Part shown: in pieces, positions 17,308 to 26,683 of the stretch | Layout: every line of letters starts with the position of its first letter | Position numbering within the stretch: position 1 is the first letter of the stretch | Source: an uncultured Lachnospiraceae bacterium | GTDB taxonomy: Bacteria; Bacillota; Clostridia; Lachnospirales; Lachnospiraceae | Length of the DNA stretch: 55,603 nt | Assembly (NCBI GenBank): GCA_946535225.1 | Contig: CAMNDJ010000006.1 | Span: 1 to 55,603, forward strand | Direction: 5' to 3' | The notes under the pieces: model-generated | Told to the model about the DNA's origin: nothing | Databases searched by the model: none | Seen by the model: the letters and a program-made list of their open reading frames with translations, nothing else | Position numbers and translations under genes: made by a program

Positions 17308-18446
17308 TTCCCAGTAAATTGCAGAACGCACTCACTCTCTGCATCAAATATATGTGTCTTGGCCGGTTTTAATGAAAAACGTACCGTATCTTCGTTCTCA
17401 TCTATATCATTTTCTGCGCTGATTATCGAACGAACGCAGACTGTCCCCGCGTTCGTTGCGGCATCATGGAAGGAAACGACACTTATATCGCGTCCCATGA
17501 CCTCCACTCTGTCAAGCCTGCATGTAAGAGGACCGTTCTCATCCAGGATGAAGCCTTCCGGGCGTATGCCTGCATATACTTCTCTTCCGTCCGTCTGTAC
17601 ATCCTCTCCGTTCATTAAGGCTGTATCGGGTACGTCAAGAACCTTTTCATCTCCGATATATAATCCACCCTTATCTATCCTGCCCTTAAATACATTAATG
17701 GCAGGAGTACCAAGGAACTTGGCCACAAAGAGATTAACAGGCTTGTCATATACTTCCTGAGGTTTGCCCACCTGATGGATACGACCGGCTTTCATCACCA
17801 CGATCATATCAGAGATACTCATAGCCTCTTCCTGATCGTGAGTAACGAATATCGTAGTGATCCCCGTCTCTCTCTGAATACGGCGGATCTCCTCCCTGGT
17901 CTGAAGCCTGAGCCTCGCATCAAGATTGGACAGGGGTTCATCAAGCAAGAGTATCTTGGGTCTCTTAACAAGCGCTCTGGCAATGGCAACTCTCTGCTGC
18001 TGACCCCCGGACATCTCCTTAGGTTTACGGCTCATCAGATTCTCTATCTGTACAAGTCCTGCCGCCTCCAATGCCTTGGCCTTCATCTCCTCTTTGCTAA
18101 GCTTCTTATCGCCTTTAAGATTACCAAGCGGGAAGGTGATATTCTGCTCCACCGTCATATGAGGAAAGAGCGCATAGTTCTGAAAGACCATGCCTACACC
18201 GCGTTGTTCCGGTGGCAGATCCGTTACATCTTCATCACCGAAGAATATCCTCCCGCGCGTGGGCTTCTCAAGACCGCAGATAAGGTTAAGCGCCGTACTC
18301 TTGCCGCAGCCCGAAGGCCCAAGCAAACCTACGAGCTTACCGTCCGGTATCTCGATATCAAAGTTGTCTACGGCAACAACCTCAGTCTTATCCTTCTTGT
18401 CTCTGCTCGGGAATATCTTGGTCAGTTCTCTTAATACTACTTTCAT
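17304..18446 (-). CDS. Sugar ABC transporter ATPase, MalK/UgpC type
   Basis: A 380-residue ATPase with Walker A GPSGCGKST near residue 43, Q-loop, signature MSGGQQQRVAIARAL near 144, Walker B ILLLDEPLSNLDARL, H-loop VTHDQ, and a C-terminal TOBE/regulatory domain with GIRPEGF. This is the CUT1 importer ATPase that drives the two downstream permeases. The gene is first in its transcript, directly behind a strong promoter at 18486-18514, and has a GGAG site. The order ATPase first, binding protein last is uncommon. Confidence 0.93.
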   Translation of the reverse strand: MKVVLRELTKIFPSRDKKDKTEVVAVDNFDIEIPDGKLVGLLGPSGCGKSTALNLICGLEKPTRGRIFFGDEDVTDLPPEQRGVGMVFQNYALFPHMTVEQNITFPLGNLKGDKKLSKEEMKAKALEAAGLVQIENLMSRKPKEMSGGQQQRVAIARALVKRPKILLLDEPLSNLDARLRLQTREEIRRIQRETGITTIFVTHDQEEAMSISDMIVVMKAGRIHQVGKPQEVYDKPVNLFVAKFLGTPAINVFKGRIDKGGLYIGDEKVLDVPDTALMNGEDVQTDGREVYAGIRPEGFILDENGPLTCRLDRVEVMGRDISVVSFHDAATNAGTVCVRSIISAENDIDENEDTVRFSLKPAKTHIFDAESECVLQFTGK

Positions 18447-18485
18447 ATGTCACCGATCTCCGTTCTTTAAGTGATCATCATACAA

Positions 18486-18514
18486 AGTATACAGGACTTT
18501 CACCCAATTCTCAA
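18486..18514 (-). promoter_or_regulatory. Promoter of the CUT1 sugar importer operon
   Basis: The minus strand reads TTGAGA, a 17-base spacer and TATACT, about 40 bases upstream of the ATPase ATG and just downstream of the terminator at 18533-18562. Confidence 0.7.
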
Positions 18515-18532
18515 TACAGCAGAGTATACACG

Positions 18533-18562
18533 AAAAAGGCACCGACCTTTCGATCAGTGCCT
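18533..18562 (-). terminator. Intrinsic terminator ending the candidate RNA
   Basis: AGGCACTGATC pairs with GGTCGGTGCCT (minus strand, allowing G-U pairs) over 11 positions around a GAAA tetraloop, followed by TTTTTC. The plus strand has no T-run here. Confidence 0.85.
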
Positions 18563-18686
18563 GTTGCATTTGGGTTAAGGAAGAAATACCCCCATTTGGG
18601 GTTAACAGCCGGCTTGGCCGACTATTAAGGAAGGTATTTCTTTCTTATGGGGTATAGCAAAAAACTACAAAATGTATTGGGGGGTT
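18533..18686 (-). ncRNA. Candidate structured small RNA or attenuator leader
   Basis: Between a minus-strand promoter (18693-18721) and the terminator at 18533-18562 lies a segment of about 150 bases without an ORF. It can fold into a three-way junction: a 10-base outer stem (18643-18652 with 18581-18590, AAGAAATACC/GGTATTTCTT), a 7-base hairpin AGTCGGC-CAA-GCCGGCT (18607-18623), and a short CCC-AAAT-GGG hairpin (18591-18600), followed by the terminator. The motif CTTCCTTAA occurs in both flanks of the junction. It matches no RNA family I can recall. It could be a trans-acting small RNA or a leader controlling the downstream sugar importer, which also has its own promoter. Confidence 0.55.
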
Positions 18687-18692
18687 ACATCT

Positions 18693-18721
18693 AGTATAAT
18701 ATCCCAACCACCCCCATACAA
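18693..18721 (-). promoter_or_regulatory. Promoter of the candidate RNA
   Basis: The minus strand reads TTGTAT, exactly 17 bases, TATACT. Transcription would start near 18686. Confidence 0.6.
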
Positions 18722-18829
18722 CAATACGTCACTTGAACAAAATTTACAAAAACGGACTCTTGTTTTTGTGCAATATTCACAAACGAAATCGTTTAAGTTG
18801 ACTCTTGTTGTACGCGTTGCGCTTGCATG
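18722..18829. other. AT-rich intergenic stretch with small repeats
   Basis: Between the carboxypeptidase stop and the candidate RNA promoter I see a palindrome AAACGA-AA-TCGTTT (18781-18794), a hairpin with arms CAAAAAC/GTTTTTG (about 18748-18769), and the 10-mer GACTCTTGTT twice (18755-18764 and 18800-18809). The hairpin may end carboxypeptidase transcription; no gene is present. Confidence 0.35.
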
Positions 18830-19957
18830 CTACTCGGTATGGTTCTTGTATATATCCACATGGTCATATATACATCTCCATGCACTGTGCGCATTGACGG
18901 TCACCGCTATATAATTCCTGCCGGAATCGGAAGTATAATAACTCACGGCACAATTTCTCGACTCCACGACAAATCCTGTCTTGGCTCCTATCACTTCACC
19001 GCCCGTATCCTTATCCTCGATACGCCTGAGGAACCAGTTGGATATCTCTATTCCGTCGGGATGCTCCGTAGTTTTTGATGTAGTATATTTATGTGCTGAA
19101 AGCACCTGTCTGCAATACTCATTGTCCATTGCTGCATTCATTATCTTGGCCAGATCCTCACATGTCGAATAGTTATTCTCATCGAATGACCCCGACACGT
19201 TCGAAAAATGTGTGGTATCCGAAATTCCGAGTGATTCTGCTCTCTCATTCATCATAACAACAAAATCATCCATGCTCCCCGCAACCTGTATCGCAAGTTC
19301 TGCCGCAGCATCAGCACCGGACTGAAGGATCGTTCCGTAGCACAGATCTTTTATCGTCACATTCTCATCTATCGCAAAATTGACCGCACTCAGTTTTTTG
19401 CTGTATGCATAGTTGGTCGCTACAGACGAGACGGGCACCTTTTTCTCAAAATCATCCGTATTCTCAACTGCGACCAAAAGAGTCATCACTTTGGTCATTG
19501 ATGCCGGATATATCCTTGCCCTGTAATCAACACCGCCGGTGATGAGACCGTTGTCAACATCCACAAGTATGGCATTCAGACTTGTCATATTATCGCCTGT
19601 AAGATAAGCGACGTTCTCCGCCTCATTATAAGTATATATGTTTCCTATCGAAGACTTGTTATCAAATTCAGGCTTAGCAGGTTCGGTCTTATCGTCGAAT
19701 TCGGATACGGACTGCTGAATGACGATCCCTCCTTCACCGGTCGCTTCGTTAACGATCTTATCAGGGTGTTCGTCAGAATCCTTAATGCGTCCGTTTCTGC
19801 CCGCCTGAATAATAAGAACGATCGCGATGACTAAAATGGCAAGGCCCGCACCAAGCAATGACCACTGCCTGATCCGGGCTATCTTCTGTCTGCGCTTCAT
19901 CGCAGCTATCCTTCTATTCCATTCGGCTCTGTCTCTTGTCACCGAACCTTCTGCCAT
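18830..19957 (-). CDS. D-alanyl-D-alanine carboxypeptidase (penicillin-binding, S11 family)
   Basis: A 375-residue protein with a cytoplasmic N terminus, one membrane anchor at about 33-51, and the S11 catalytic motifs: SMTK at 153-156 (nucleophile Ser153, Lys156), SGAD at 213-216 in place of SxN, and KTG in GAKTGFV near residue 336. It should trim the terminal D-Ala from peptidoglycan stem peptides outside the membrane. The A replacing N in the second motif is frequent among clostridial members. There is no C-terminal amphipathic helix like E. coli PBP5; anchoring is N-terminal. It follows the GH13 gene by 12 bases with an AAGGGG ribosome site. Confidence 0.9.
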   Translation of the reverse strand: MAEGSVTRDRAEWNRRIAAMKRRQKIARIRQWSLLGAGLAILVIAIVLIIQAGRNGRIKDSDEHPDKIVNEATGEGGIVIQQSVSEFDDKTEPAKPEFDNKSSIGNIYTYNEAENVAYLTGDNMTSLNAILVDVDNGLITGGVDYRARIYPASMTKVMTLLVAVENTDDFEKKVPVSSVATNYAYSKKLSAVNFAIDENVTIKDLCYGTILQSGADAAAELAIQVAGSMDDFVVMMNERAESLGISDTTHFSNVSGSFDENNYSTCEDLAKIMNAAMDNEYCRQVLSAHKYTTSKTTEHPDGIEISNWFLRRIEDKDTGGEVIGAKTGFVVESRNCAVSYYTSDSGRNYIAVTVNAHSAWRCIYDHVDIYKNHTE

Positions 19958-19969
19958 TATGTATCCCCT

Positions 19970-22129
19970 TTATACTTTATCGGTTGCAACAGGCTCCTTT
20001 ATGTCCGCAACCTTCTCTTTTACCTTCTCTTTTTCTTTCTTCCCGGGTTTTGGTACCGTCATCGTCCTTTTCTTCTTAAATCCGAATTTCTTATGTCTGA
20101 GAATTACGGCTCCTCCGGCTTCCACTATAACGGTGAGCATACCGTTTTCGTCTTTTACGCTTTGTCCCCTTGTCTTAAATCCGTCTCGGTCCGTTCTCAG
20201 TTTGACGCGATATTTTTTGCCCTTACCGATACCAAGGATATATACCGGAAGTTTATACTCCATAGCCACGTTCATCGTATTAACGATCACTATGCTGGCT
20301 TCCTTCTTATATACTCGCGCATATGCCAAAGAACCGCTGTGAACCGGCAAACGCATCAGCGAGCCGTAACTGAGTTCCGGACTGTATTTATGAAGCTTGA
20401 TCGCTTTCCTGTGGAATTTGATAAGATCCTTGTCTTCGTTACCCCAAGGATAGGGACGTCTGTTATCGGGATCCGTAAACCCTGCCAGACCTGCTTCATC
20501 TCCGTAATAAAGTGTAGGCGCGCCGATCCATGTCATTTGCATTATGACAGCCTGACGCATCACTGCTTTGTCAGCATTCTCAGATGCCGCATCTGTTCCC
20601 AGATCCTCTACTCTGCCTGCCTTATGTGTCGTTCTTGTAAGAAATCTTGAATGATCATGGTTACTCAGCTCGTTCATGGCTGTCTGGTATGAAGGCATGG
20701 CAAATCTTGCCCCACACAGAGCCATGCTGTTCCAGAATGCATCCGTATCACCTATAAGTTCAGGCTTATACTCATCACTGTGTTTCTCGATGCCTGTTAA
20801 GAACCAGGAAACCGGCTCCATAAAAGCATCATAATTCATCACTGTGTCCCACTGACCGCCGGATAACCAAGGAGAGGCATCTCCGTAATGTTCAGCCAAT
20901 ATGATCGCCTCAGGATTGGCTTCCTTCACCGTCTTTCTGAAGTCATTCCAGAAACGATGATTGGTCTCCGCATCCGGACCCAGATCAGCTGCAACATCAA
21001 GACGCCATCCGTCGGCATTAAACGGTTCTGATACCCATTTGGCGCCTATCTTCAGTATATAGTCATATAGTTCTTTGCACTCATAATTAAGCTTAGGAAG
21101 TGTCTTATAATCCCACCAGGCCTTATACTTGTCATTGTACGGCCAATTACCGCCGTCCTCAAAAGTAAAATAATCATGGTACGGGCTGTCTTCTGCTATG
21201 TAAGCACCCTTTGAGTAACCGGGCTGATCCTCATATATGCGCTCCGCATCCATCCACTTATTGAAGGAACCGCAGTGATTGAAAACCCCGTCCAATATTA
21301 CTCTCATCCCTCTTTTGTGAGCTTCTGCAGTCAACTTACAGAAAAGCTCATTAGATGCTTCGAGATTCTCTGCACTCGTTACGCGGCTTATGAATCGCCC
21401 CGCTTCTTTATTCTCTTTATCCGGCGAGCCGAGTAAATTGCCCTCATCCTTTACGATGACTCCGAAATGTGGATCCACATAGTCATAATCTGCCGTATCA
21501 TACTTGTGATTGGACGGAGAGACAAATATCGGGTTGAGATATATAACCTCCACACCGAGTTTCTTAAGATAATCAAGTTTGTCTATGACTCCCTTAAGAT
21601 CCCCGCCGAAGTGTTCATGTATTCCCGTATCTATCGGACCTGTCCAGTCTCTTGACTCTACAAGACCGTCAATATACTTATACTCACCTGTTATAACATC
21701 GTTAGACTCGTCTCCGTTACAGAAACGGTCCACATATATCTGATAAAATACCGCTCCTTTTGCCCAATCGGGAGTTTTGTACCCGGGTATCACGCGGAAG
21801 AAATACTTCTCATCGACGGCATACGGGTTGCCGGCCTCTTTTGTCACACCGCGATGATCGTATATATATACTTCATCTTCCACCGTGACCTTAAAGTAGT
21901 ATCTGATCATCTTGTCATAGAGTGTCACCTTGGCCTGATAGATCTCAAAATCACCCTTGCGACGTAAACGTTTCATGGGCATGATACCGTCATCAACGAC
22001 AAGTACTGCCTTGTCCGTCACGCCCCTGGGGGTTCGAATCCTGACCTTGATGGTCTCTCCGACCTCCGGCTCGGTATTCGACAAATATTCACTTGTAGTA
22101 TCAGAGAAGATCAGTTTCGTTTTATCCAT
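19970..22129 (-). CDS. Glycoside hydrolase family 13, alpha-amylase/neopullulanase type, cytoplasmic
   Basis: The 719-residue protein carries an N-terminal beta-sandwich (about 1-115, CBM34-like) and a GH13 barrel with AVFYQIYVDRF (126-136), region I DGVFNH (280-285), region II GWRLDVA with the nucleophile Asp378, region III ILAEHYGD with Glu413, and region IV SNHDHS with Asp492. A C-terminal sandwich and a lysine/glutamate-rich tail (about 680-719) follow. With no signal peptide it should act on imported maltodextrins or cyclodextrins, consistent with the CUT1 importer nearby. The charged tail is not part of the usual fold and may be disordered. Confidence 0.92.
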   Translation of the reverse strand: MDKTKLIFSDTTSEYLSNTEPEVGETIKVRIRTPRGVTDKAVLVVDDGIMPMKRLRRKGDFEIYQAKVTLYDKMIRYYFKVTVEDEVYIYDHRGVTKEAGNPYAVDEKYFFRVIPGYKTPDWAKGAVFYQIYVDRFCNGDESNDVITGEYKYIDGLVESRDWTGPIDTGIHEHFGGDLKGVIDKLDYLKKLGVEVIYLNPIFVSPSNHKYDTADYDYVDPHFGVIVKDEGNLLGSPDKENKEAGRFISRVTSAENLEASNELFCKLTAEAHKRGMRVILDGVFNHCGSFNKWMDAERIYEDQPGYSKGAYIAEDSPYHDYFTFEDGGNWPYNDKYKAWWDYKTLPKLNYECKELYDYILKIGAKWVSEPFNADGWRLDVAADLGPDAETNHRFWNDFRKTVKEANPEAIILAEHYGDASPWLSGGQWDTVMNYDAFMEPVSWFLTGIEKHSDEYKPELIGDTDAFWNSMALCGARFAMPSYQTAMNELSNHDHSRFLTRTTHKAGRVEDLGTDAASENADKAVMRQAVIMQMTWIGAPTLYYGDEAGLAGFTDPDNRRPYPWGNEDKDLIKFHRKAIKLHKYSPELSYGSLMRLPVHSGSLAYARVYKKEASIVIVNTMNVAMEYKLPVYILGIGKGKKYRVKLRTDRDGFKTRGQSVKDENGMLTVIVEAGGAVILRHKKFGFKKKRTMTVPKPGKKEKEKVKEKVADIKEPVATDKV

Positions 22130-22200
22130 CCTATTTACGCTTTCAAAAATGACTATCTGCTCTTATCGATCACAGATCCCGAAAAACAATAACCGCATTT

Positions 22201-24000
22201 CTATGCGAACAGAGCCTCGAATTCATCTCTGCTTATGCGTTCTTTCTCAATGAGCAACGCAGCACTTCTGTCCAAAATATCTCTGTTCTCCAAGATGATA
22301 TCTTTGGCTTTCCTGTAGCAATCATCTATGATCATCTTCACTTCCTTGTCTATCTCACCGGTAATGTATTCACTGTGTGATCTGGGATGTGCAAGATCTC
22401 TTCCGATAAACACCTCTTCATCTTCATCATCATAATTGATGACACCGATGTTCTCTGACATACCGTATTTAGTCACCATCTTGCGGGCCTGTCTGGTGGC
22501 TCGCTTAATATCGTTGGATGCCCCGGTAGTGATATCTCCGAAGACTATCTCTTCCGCGATACGACCACCCAACAGAACCATGATATCCTGAAGCATTCTT
22601 CCCTTTGTCATGAACATCTCGTCCTTCTCAGGCAACGGCATCGTATATCCTGCCGCTCCGGGACCCGTAGGTATGATCGAAATGGTATATACGGGATCCA
22701 TATCCGGAAGAACATGGAAAAGGATCGCATGTCCGGATTCATGATAAGCGGTTATCTTCTTCTCCTTATCAGATATGATCCTGCTCTTCTTCTCAGCTCC
22801 TATACCGACCTTGATAAACGATTTACGTATATCTTCCATCGTGATATACTGCCTGTTATTTCTTGCAGCGACTATCGCTGATTCGTTAAGGAGATTCTCT
22901 AAATCTGCTCCCGTGAAACCTGCAGTAGTCTGCGCAACCTGCTTAAGATCGACATCCTCTGCAAGAGGCTTATTTCTCGCATGTACCTTGAGGATATCCT
23001 CTCTTCCCCTGACATCGGGCGAACCGACGGATATCTTACGGTCGAATCTTCCCGGTCTTAATATCGCAGGGTCTAGAATGTCTACCCTGTTAGTCGCAGC
23101 CATTACTATGATACCCTCATTGACACCGAAACCGTCCATCTCAACGAGCATCTGATTGAGCGTTTGTTCTCTCTCGTCATGACCGCCGCCCATACCGGTT
23201 CCGCGTCGCCTTGCAACGGCATCTATCTCATCTATAAATATGATACAGGGGGCACTTTTCTTGGCCTCCGCAAAAAGATCTCTTACTCTCGAAGCTCCGA
23301 CACCGACAAACATCTCGACAAAATCAGAACCCGATATAGAGAAGAACGGGACTCCTGCTTCACCTGCCACAGCCTTGGCAAGAAGCGTCTTACCTGTACC
23401 CGGAGCACCTTCCAAAAGAATACCCTTTGGTATCCTTGCACCTACTTTGGTATACTTGTCGGGACTCTTAAGGAAGTCTATTATCTCCTCTAGGTCTTCC
23501 TTTTCTTCCCTGAGTCCGGCTACGTCATCGAGCTTGGTCTTGGTATCGGTATCAAGTTTCGCACGGCTTCTGCCGAAATTCATCATCTTGCCGCCGCCTG
23601 CCGCAGGACCGCCGCTCATCATAAAGAAGAGCAGTACAACTATGGCTATGACAGATAAGATTGGTACTCCGTATGTGAGGATAACACTTTCTCTCGGTAC
23701 ATCCTGTACGACCGGATCGATATCATATGAGGCAAGGAGTTTCTGTATCTCATTTACATCAGTCACATTGAGTTCCCTGTGTTCACCGTTGCCCAGTTCC
23801 ACATCCAGAACACCCGTAGGAACCTCGGTATTGGGATTGATCTCCACGGACGCTACATTTCCCGACTTAAGATCAAGTTCAAATTCACCTCTGGTATAAA
23901 CATTGTTAACAGCTTTATTGGATGTATACCACACCATCATAAGAGCGGCTACCAATATCAGCACAAAATAGAAATTAAATACTTTATTGTTCTTACTCAT
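22201..24000 (-). CDS. ftsH: ATP-dependent zinc metalloprotease FtsH
   Basis: A 599-residue membrane AAA+ protease: first helix at about 8-26, extracytoplasmic FtsH-ext domain, second helix at about 106-127, Walker A GAPGTGKT near 200, Walker [10 protein letters not shown], the second region of homology ending in RPGRFDRK, and the zinc site HESGH near 419 with a downstream Glu ligand region. It degrades misassembled membrane proteins and regulatory proteins as a hexamer. Gene order hpt then ftsH is conserved across Firmicutes. The glycine-rich linker [15 protein letters not shown] after helix two is typical. Confidence 0.97.
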   Translation of the reverse strand: MSKNNKVFNFYFVLILVAALMMVWYTSNKAVNNVYTRGEFELDLKSGNVASVEINPNTEVPTGVLDVELGNGEHRELNVTDVNEIQKLLASYDIDPVVQDVPRESVILTYGVPILSVIAIVVLLFFMMSGGPAAGGGKMMNFGRSRAKLDTDTKTKLDDVAGLREEKEDLEEIIDFLKSPDKYTKVGARIPKGILLEGAPGTGKTLLAKAVAGEAGVPFFSISGSDFVEMFVGVGASRVRDLFAEAKKSAPCIIFIDEIDAVARRRGTGMGGGHDEREQTLNQMLVEMDGFGVNEGIIVMAATNRVDILDPAILRPGRFDRKISVGSPDVRGREDILKVHARNKPLAEDVDLKQVAQTTAGFTGADLENLLNESAIVAARNNRQYITMEDIRKSFIKVGIGAEKKSRIISDKEKKITAYHESGHAILFHVLPDMDPVYTISIIPTGPGAAGYTMPLPEKDEMFMTKGRMLQDIMVLLGGRIAEEIVFGDITTGASNDIKRATRQARKMVTKYGMSENIGVINYDDEDEEVFIGRDLAHPRSHSEYITGEIDKEVKMIIDDCYRKAKDIILENRDILDRSAALLIEKERISRDEFEALFA

Positions 24001-24043
24001 AAATACAGTTTATTCCCGTAAAACAGTTTCTAAATGGAATCAT

Positions 24044-24568
24044 TCAATCGAACTTCACTACACCGATATAGGGCAGATTCCGATACTTCTGATCATAGTC
24101 AAGTCCGTATCCTACAACAAACTCATCAGGTATTTCAAACCCCGTATAATCAACCTTGACATCCACCACTCTTCTGTCCGGCTTGTCTAAAAGCGTACAG
24201 AGTTTAAGGCTCTCCGGTTTTCTGTCCTTGAGCATCTCGAGCAGATAACTCAAAGTCCTTCCGGAATCAACAATATCCTCTATGACCAGCACATTCTTAC
24301 CATTGAGCGGCTCATCCAGATCCTTGACTATCTTTACGACACCACTGCTCCTGGTATCTCCGCCGTAGCTTGATACACTCATAAAATCAAGAGAAACCGG
24401 TACTGTGATCCTCTTGGCCAGTTCACACATAAAAAAACTTCCGCCCTTGAGCACGCATACCAAATGTACACTCTTTCCGGCGTAATCTTTGCTTATCCTG
24501 TCACCGAGCTCCTGGATCTTCCTGTCCACTTCTTCTTCTGTCAGCATGATCTCTACATGTTCTGCCAT
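24044..24568 (-). CDS. hpt: Hypoxanthine phosphoribosyltransferase
   Basis: The protein is about 174 residues, with the PRPP-binding loop VLVIEDIVDSGRTL near residue 93, substrate-loop region VLKGGSFFM and C-terminal FVVGYGLDYD typical of HPRT. It salvages hypoxanthine and guanine to IMP and GMP. An upstream in-frame ATG exists at 24589, but the ATG at 24566-24568 has AAGGAGG five bases ahead. It sits between tilS and ftsH, the conserved Firmicutes arrangement. Confidence 0.96.
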   Translation of the reverse strand: MAEHVEIMLTEEEVDRKIQELGDRISKDYAGKSVHLVCVLKGGSFFMCELAKRITVPVSLDFMSVSSYGGDTRSSGVVKIVKDLDEPLNGKNVLVIEDIVDSGRTLSYLLEMLKDRKPESLKLCTLLDKPDRRVVDVKVDYTGFEIPDEFVVGYGLDYDQKYRNLPYIGVVKFD

Positions 24569-24596
24569 TGTTTCCTCCTTGAGAAGCATTGCGCTA

Positions 24597-25994
24597 TCAT
24601 ATTTTTGTTATCTCCACTTCAAGTATCCGCCTGCTTTCTTCAGTAAGCTTATAATACTCGCTGATCCTGTATCCTATTATCCATAATACGTGATCATCCT
24701 GCGTAAGCATCGGGATACGATCTCTCTTAAATCTCTCTATCTTTTCATCGACCATATAATCCTGAACCGATTTCTTCGAATTTCCGTTATTGATGGTCAG
24801 ATAGTCACCTTTCTTCCTGTATCTTAAATATAATCTCGAACAATCTATTTTATCATAATCGAACCACTTAGTATATGTTTTATTGGGTATCTCAGGCTTA
24901 TTACGGAATGACCTGACTCTTATCGTTACGGACATTCCGTTTTCAAGTGTAGTCGACCAACCTTCTCCTTCTGTAAGTCCGGGCACCTTGATCATAAGTG
25001 TCCTCTGATCTTCCGCCTCCTCAGACTCTTTAACTTTTGTAAAGATCAACCTGTCATAAGATCTGACGATCCTTAAGCCGTATGGAAGATCCATGCTCTT
25101 CTCTCCCGAACCGTCTAACAGGCCAAGGATCCCTTCCACATGATTTCTCGTGATGTCCTTGCGCCTCGGTGTCAGTTTCTCCAGGATCTTCAGAATAAGC
25201 TCTTTTGCTATATGATCATCCAATTCTCTTACGGCATCTGCTCTGAGTACCGGCACACCCTCATCCGTATATCTGACATACTCATCATATGCCTTGTCTA
25301 CCTGCATCATTATATGATTCTCAATATTGATCATATCATCAGCCATTGCAGCAATATGCTCCACGGCCTTTTCATTGATCCCCTCCGTTAAGAGCGGCAG
25401 GATCTCATGTCTTATCTTGTTCCTCGTATATTCGGTTTCCAGATTAGTGGAATCCGTACGATAGTCCTGATCCATACTTGCCAGGTATTCCTCTATCTCA
25501 GTCCTGGACAGATAGATCAACGGCCTTATTATATCATCCTGTACCGGAGCGATCCCCACCATACCATGGAGACCCGTCCCTCTGCACATGTTAAGTATGA
25601 CTGTCTCTGCAAGATCATCCATATGATGTCCCACCGCTATCTTATCCGGTCCCATGCTTCTCATCTGCTCATATCTTAGGATCCTTCCCGCTTCTTCTAC
25701 AGATATGTTGTTCTCTTTCGAATATTCAGTTACATCTATGCTTTTACTGAAGAAGGGGATCTTTAGTCTGTCGCAAAGCGCGCGCACAAATTCCTCATCA
25801 GCCGCGGCCTCTTCCCTTATCATATGATTCAAATGAAAAACCTGCAGCGTATATTCCGTTTCCTTCCTATACTCTGCAAGTTGCAATAAAAGAGTGACCG
25901 AATCGGCACCTCCGGACACACCGACGATAACCTTATCACCCTCTTTGATCATATTGTTTGATTCAATTGCTCTGCGTACTTCCTTTAACAGCAT
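24597..25994 (-). CDS. tilS: tRNA(Ile)-lysidine synthase
   Basis: The 465-residue protein opens with the PP-loop ATPase motif VGVSGGADSV (SGGADS at 27-32), has HHMDDLAET near 122, and a C-terminal TilS domain. It converts cytidine 34 of tRNA-Ile(CAU) to lysidine, so AUA codons are read as isoleucine. The start follows the divIC-like stop by five bases and lacks a strong ribosome site, suggesting translational coupling. Confidence 0.96.
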   Translation of the reverse strand: MLLKEVRRAIESNNMIKEGDKVIVGVSGGADSVTLLLQLAEYRKETEYTLQVFHLNHMIREEAAADEEFVRALCDRLKIPFFSKSIDVTEYSKENNISVEEAGRILRYEQMRSMGPDKIAVGHHMDDLAETVILNMCRGTGLHGMVGIAPVQDDIIRPLIYLSRTEIEEYLASMDQDYRTDSTNLETEYTRNKIRHEILPLLTEGINEKAVEHIAAMADDMINIENHIMMQVDKAYDEYVRYTDEGVPVLRADAVRELDDHIAKELILKILEKLTPRRKDITRNHVEGILGLLDGSGEKSMDLPYGLRIVRSYDRLIFTKVKESEEAEDQRTLMIKVPGLTEGEGWSTTLENGMSVTIRVRSFRNKPEIPNKTYTKWFDYDKIDCSRLYLRYRKKGDYLTINNGNSKKSVQDYMVDEKIERFKRDRIPMLTQDDHVLWIIGYRISEYYKLTEESRRILEVEITKI

Positions 25995-25999
25995 CTTAC

Positions 26000-26308
26000 T
26001 TATTCTTCTTTGAAGATGATCTCATCTTCCTTGACCAGACCGAGTTTCTCTTTGGCTACTTCTTCGGCATACTTCTTGGTCTTGGTATACTTCTCGTACT
26101 CAGCGATCTCTTCAGCGCGCTTATTCTCGGCTTCGATCTGCTCCAACAGCTGTTCTTCCTGCTTGTCATACTCTGCCTGTCTTCGTTTTATGTCTCTCTT
26201 ACCGACAGACACAACGATAATGAGCATCACGAGCACTATCGTGATGAGTATGACTGATACTCTGTTCTGTTTCTTTCTTGTACTCCTTAAGAGATATTTG
26301 TTCTTCAT
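26000..26308 (-). CDS. divIC: Septum formation initiator (DivIC/FtsB family)
   Basis: A 102-residue bitopic membrane protein: basic N terminus, single helix VSVILITIVLVMLIIVV at about 17-34, then a coiled coil rich in Glu/Lys/Gln (38-75) and a C-terminal KYAEEVAKEKLGLVKEDEIIF that matches the DivIC/FtsB family. It bridges FtsL/FtsQ-type proteins in the divisome. Its ATG overlaps the rqcP stop as ATGA. Bacillus has yabP, yabQ around here; they are absent. Confidence 0.9.
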   Translation of the reverse strand: MKNKYLLRSTRKKQNRVSVILITIVLVMLIIVVSVGKRDIKRRQAEYDKQEEQLLEQIEAENKRAEEIAEYEKYTKTKKYAEEVAKEKLGLVKEDEIIFKEE

Positions 26309-26544
26309 ATGTATCTGTACAATTCTCCTGCCTCTTCCTTACGGACCGTCTCTTCTACAGCAAGAACTTCTACATTGACATCTTTATTGCCGAAATTGAT
26401 AGTTATCTTATCTCCTACTTTTACGTTCGTACCGGCTTTTGCAGTCACTCCGTTTATGAGCACTCTGCCCGCATCACACGCTTCATTTGCAACTGTACGC
26501 CTCTTTATGAGACGCGATACCTTAAGATATTTGTCCAATCTCAT
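26305..26544 (-). CDS. rqcP: S4-domain RNA-binding protein RqcP (YabO)
   Basis: The 79-residue protein is almost entirely an S4 domain: MRLDKYLKVSRLIKRRTVANEACD with the conserved basic helix and GRVLINGVTAKAGTNVKVGD turn. By family and position (hup, this gene, divIC) it is the YabO/RqcP ortholog, which works with RqcH to add C-terminal alanine tails to nascent chains on stalled 50S subunits. An AAGGGTGAG site precedes the ATG. Confidence 0.92.
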   Translation of the reverse strand: MRLDKYLKVSRLIKRRTVANEACDAGRVLINGVTAKAGTNVKVGDKITINFGNKDVNVEVLAVEETVRKEEAGELYRYI

Positions 26545-26591
26545 ACTCTCACCCTTGAAAGATCGTCATTTATTCACTGCTTATCTCATTC

Positions 26592-26600
26592 AGTATAGCA
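26592..26600 (-). promoter_or_regulatory. Extended -10 promoter for rqcP-divIC-tilS
   Basis: The minus strand reads TGCTATACT (TG-N-TATACT), about 48 bases upstream of rqcP and immediately downstream of the hup terminator. The -35 position is poor. Confidence 0.55.
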
Positions 26601-26620
26601 TATTATGCGCATCTTCGCAT

Positions 26621-26653
26621 AAAAAAGGGGCAAGTACCTAGGTACTTACCCCT
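26621..26653 (-). terminator. Intrinsic terminator after hup
   Basis: A stem GGGG-T-AAGTACC/GGTACTT-G-CCCC with a two-base loop is followed on the minus strand by TTTTTT, 30 bases after the hup stop. It separates hup from the rqcP operon. Confidence 0.85.
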
Positions 26654-26683
26654 GACTGTTCATTCTGAATCTGTAAAACCAGA

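Noticed and set aside
22018-22050. GGTTCGAATCC, resembling a tRNA T-arm
   Set aside because: It lies inside the well-supported GH13 reading frame and no acceptor, D or anticodon arm can be built around it.
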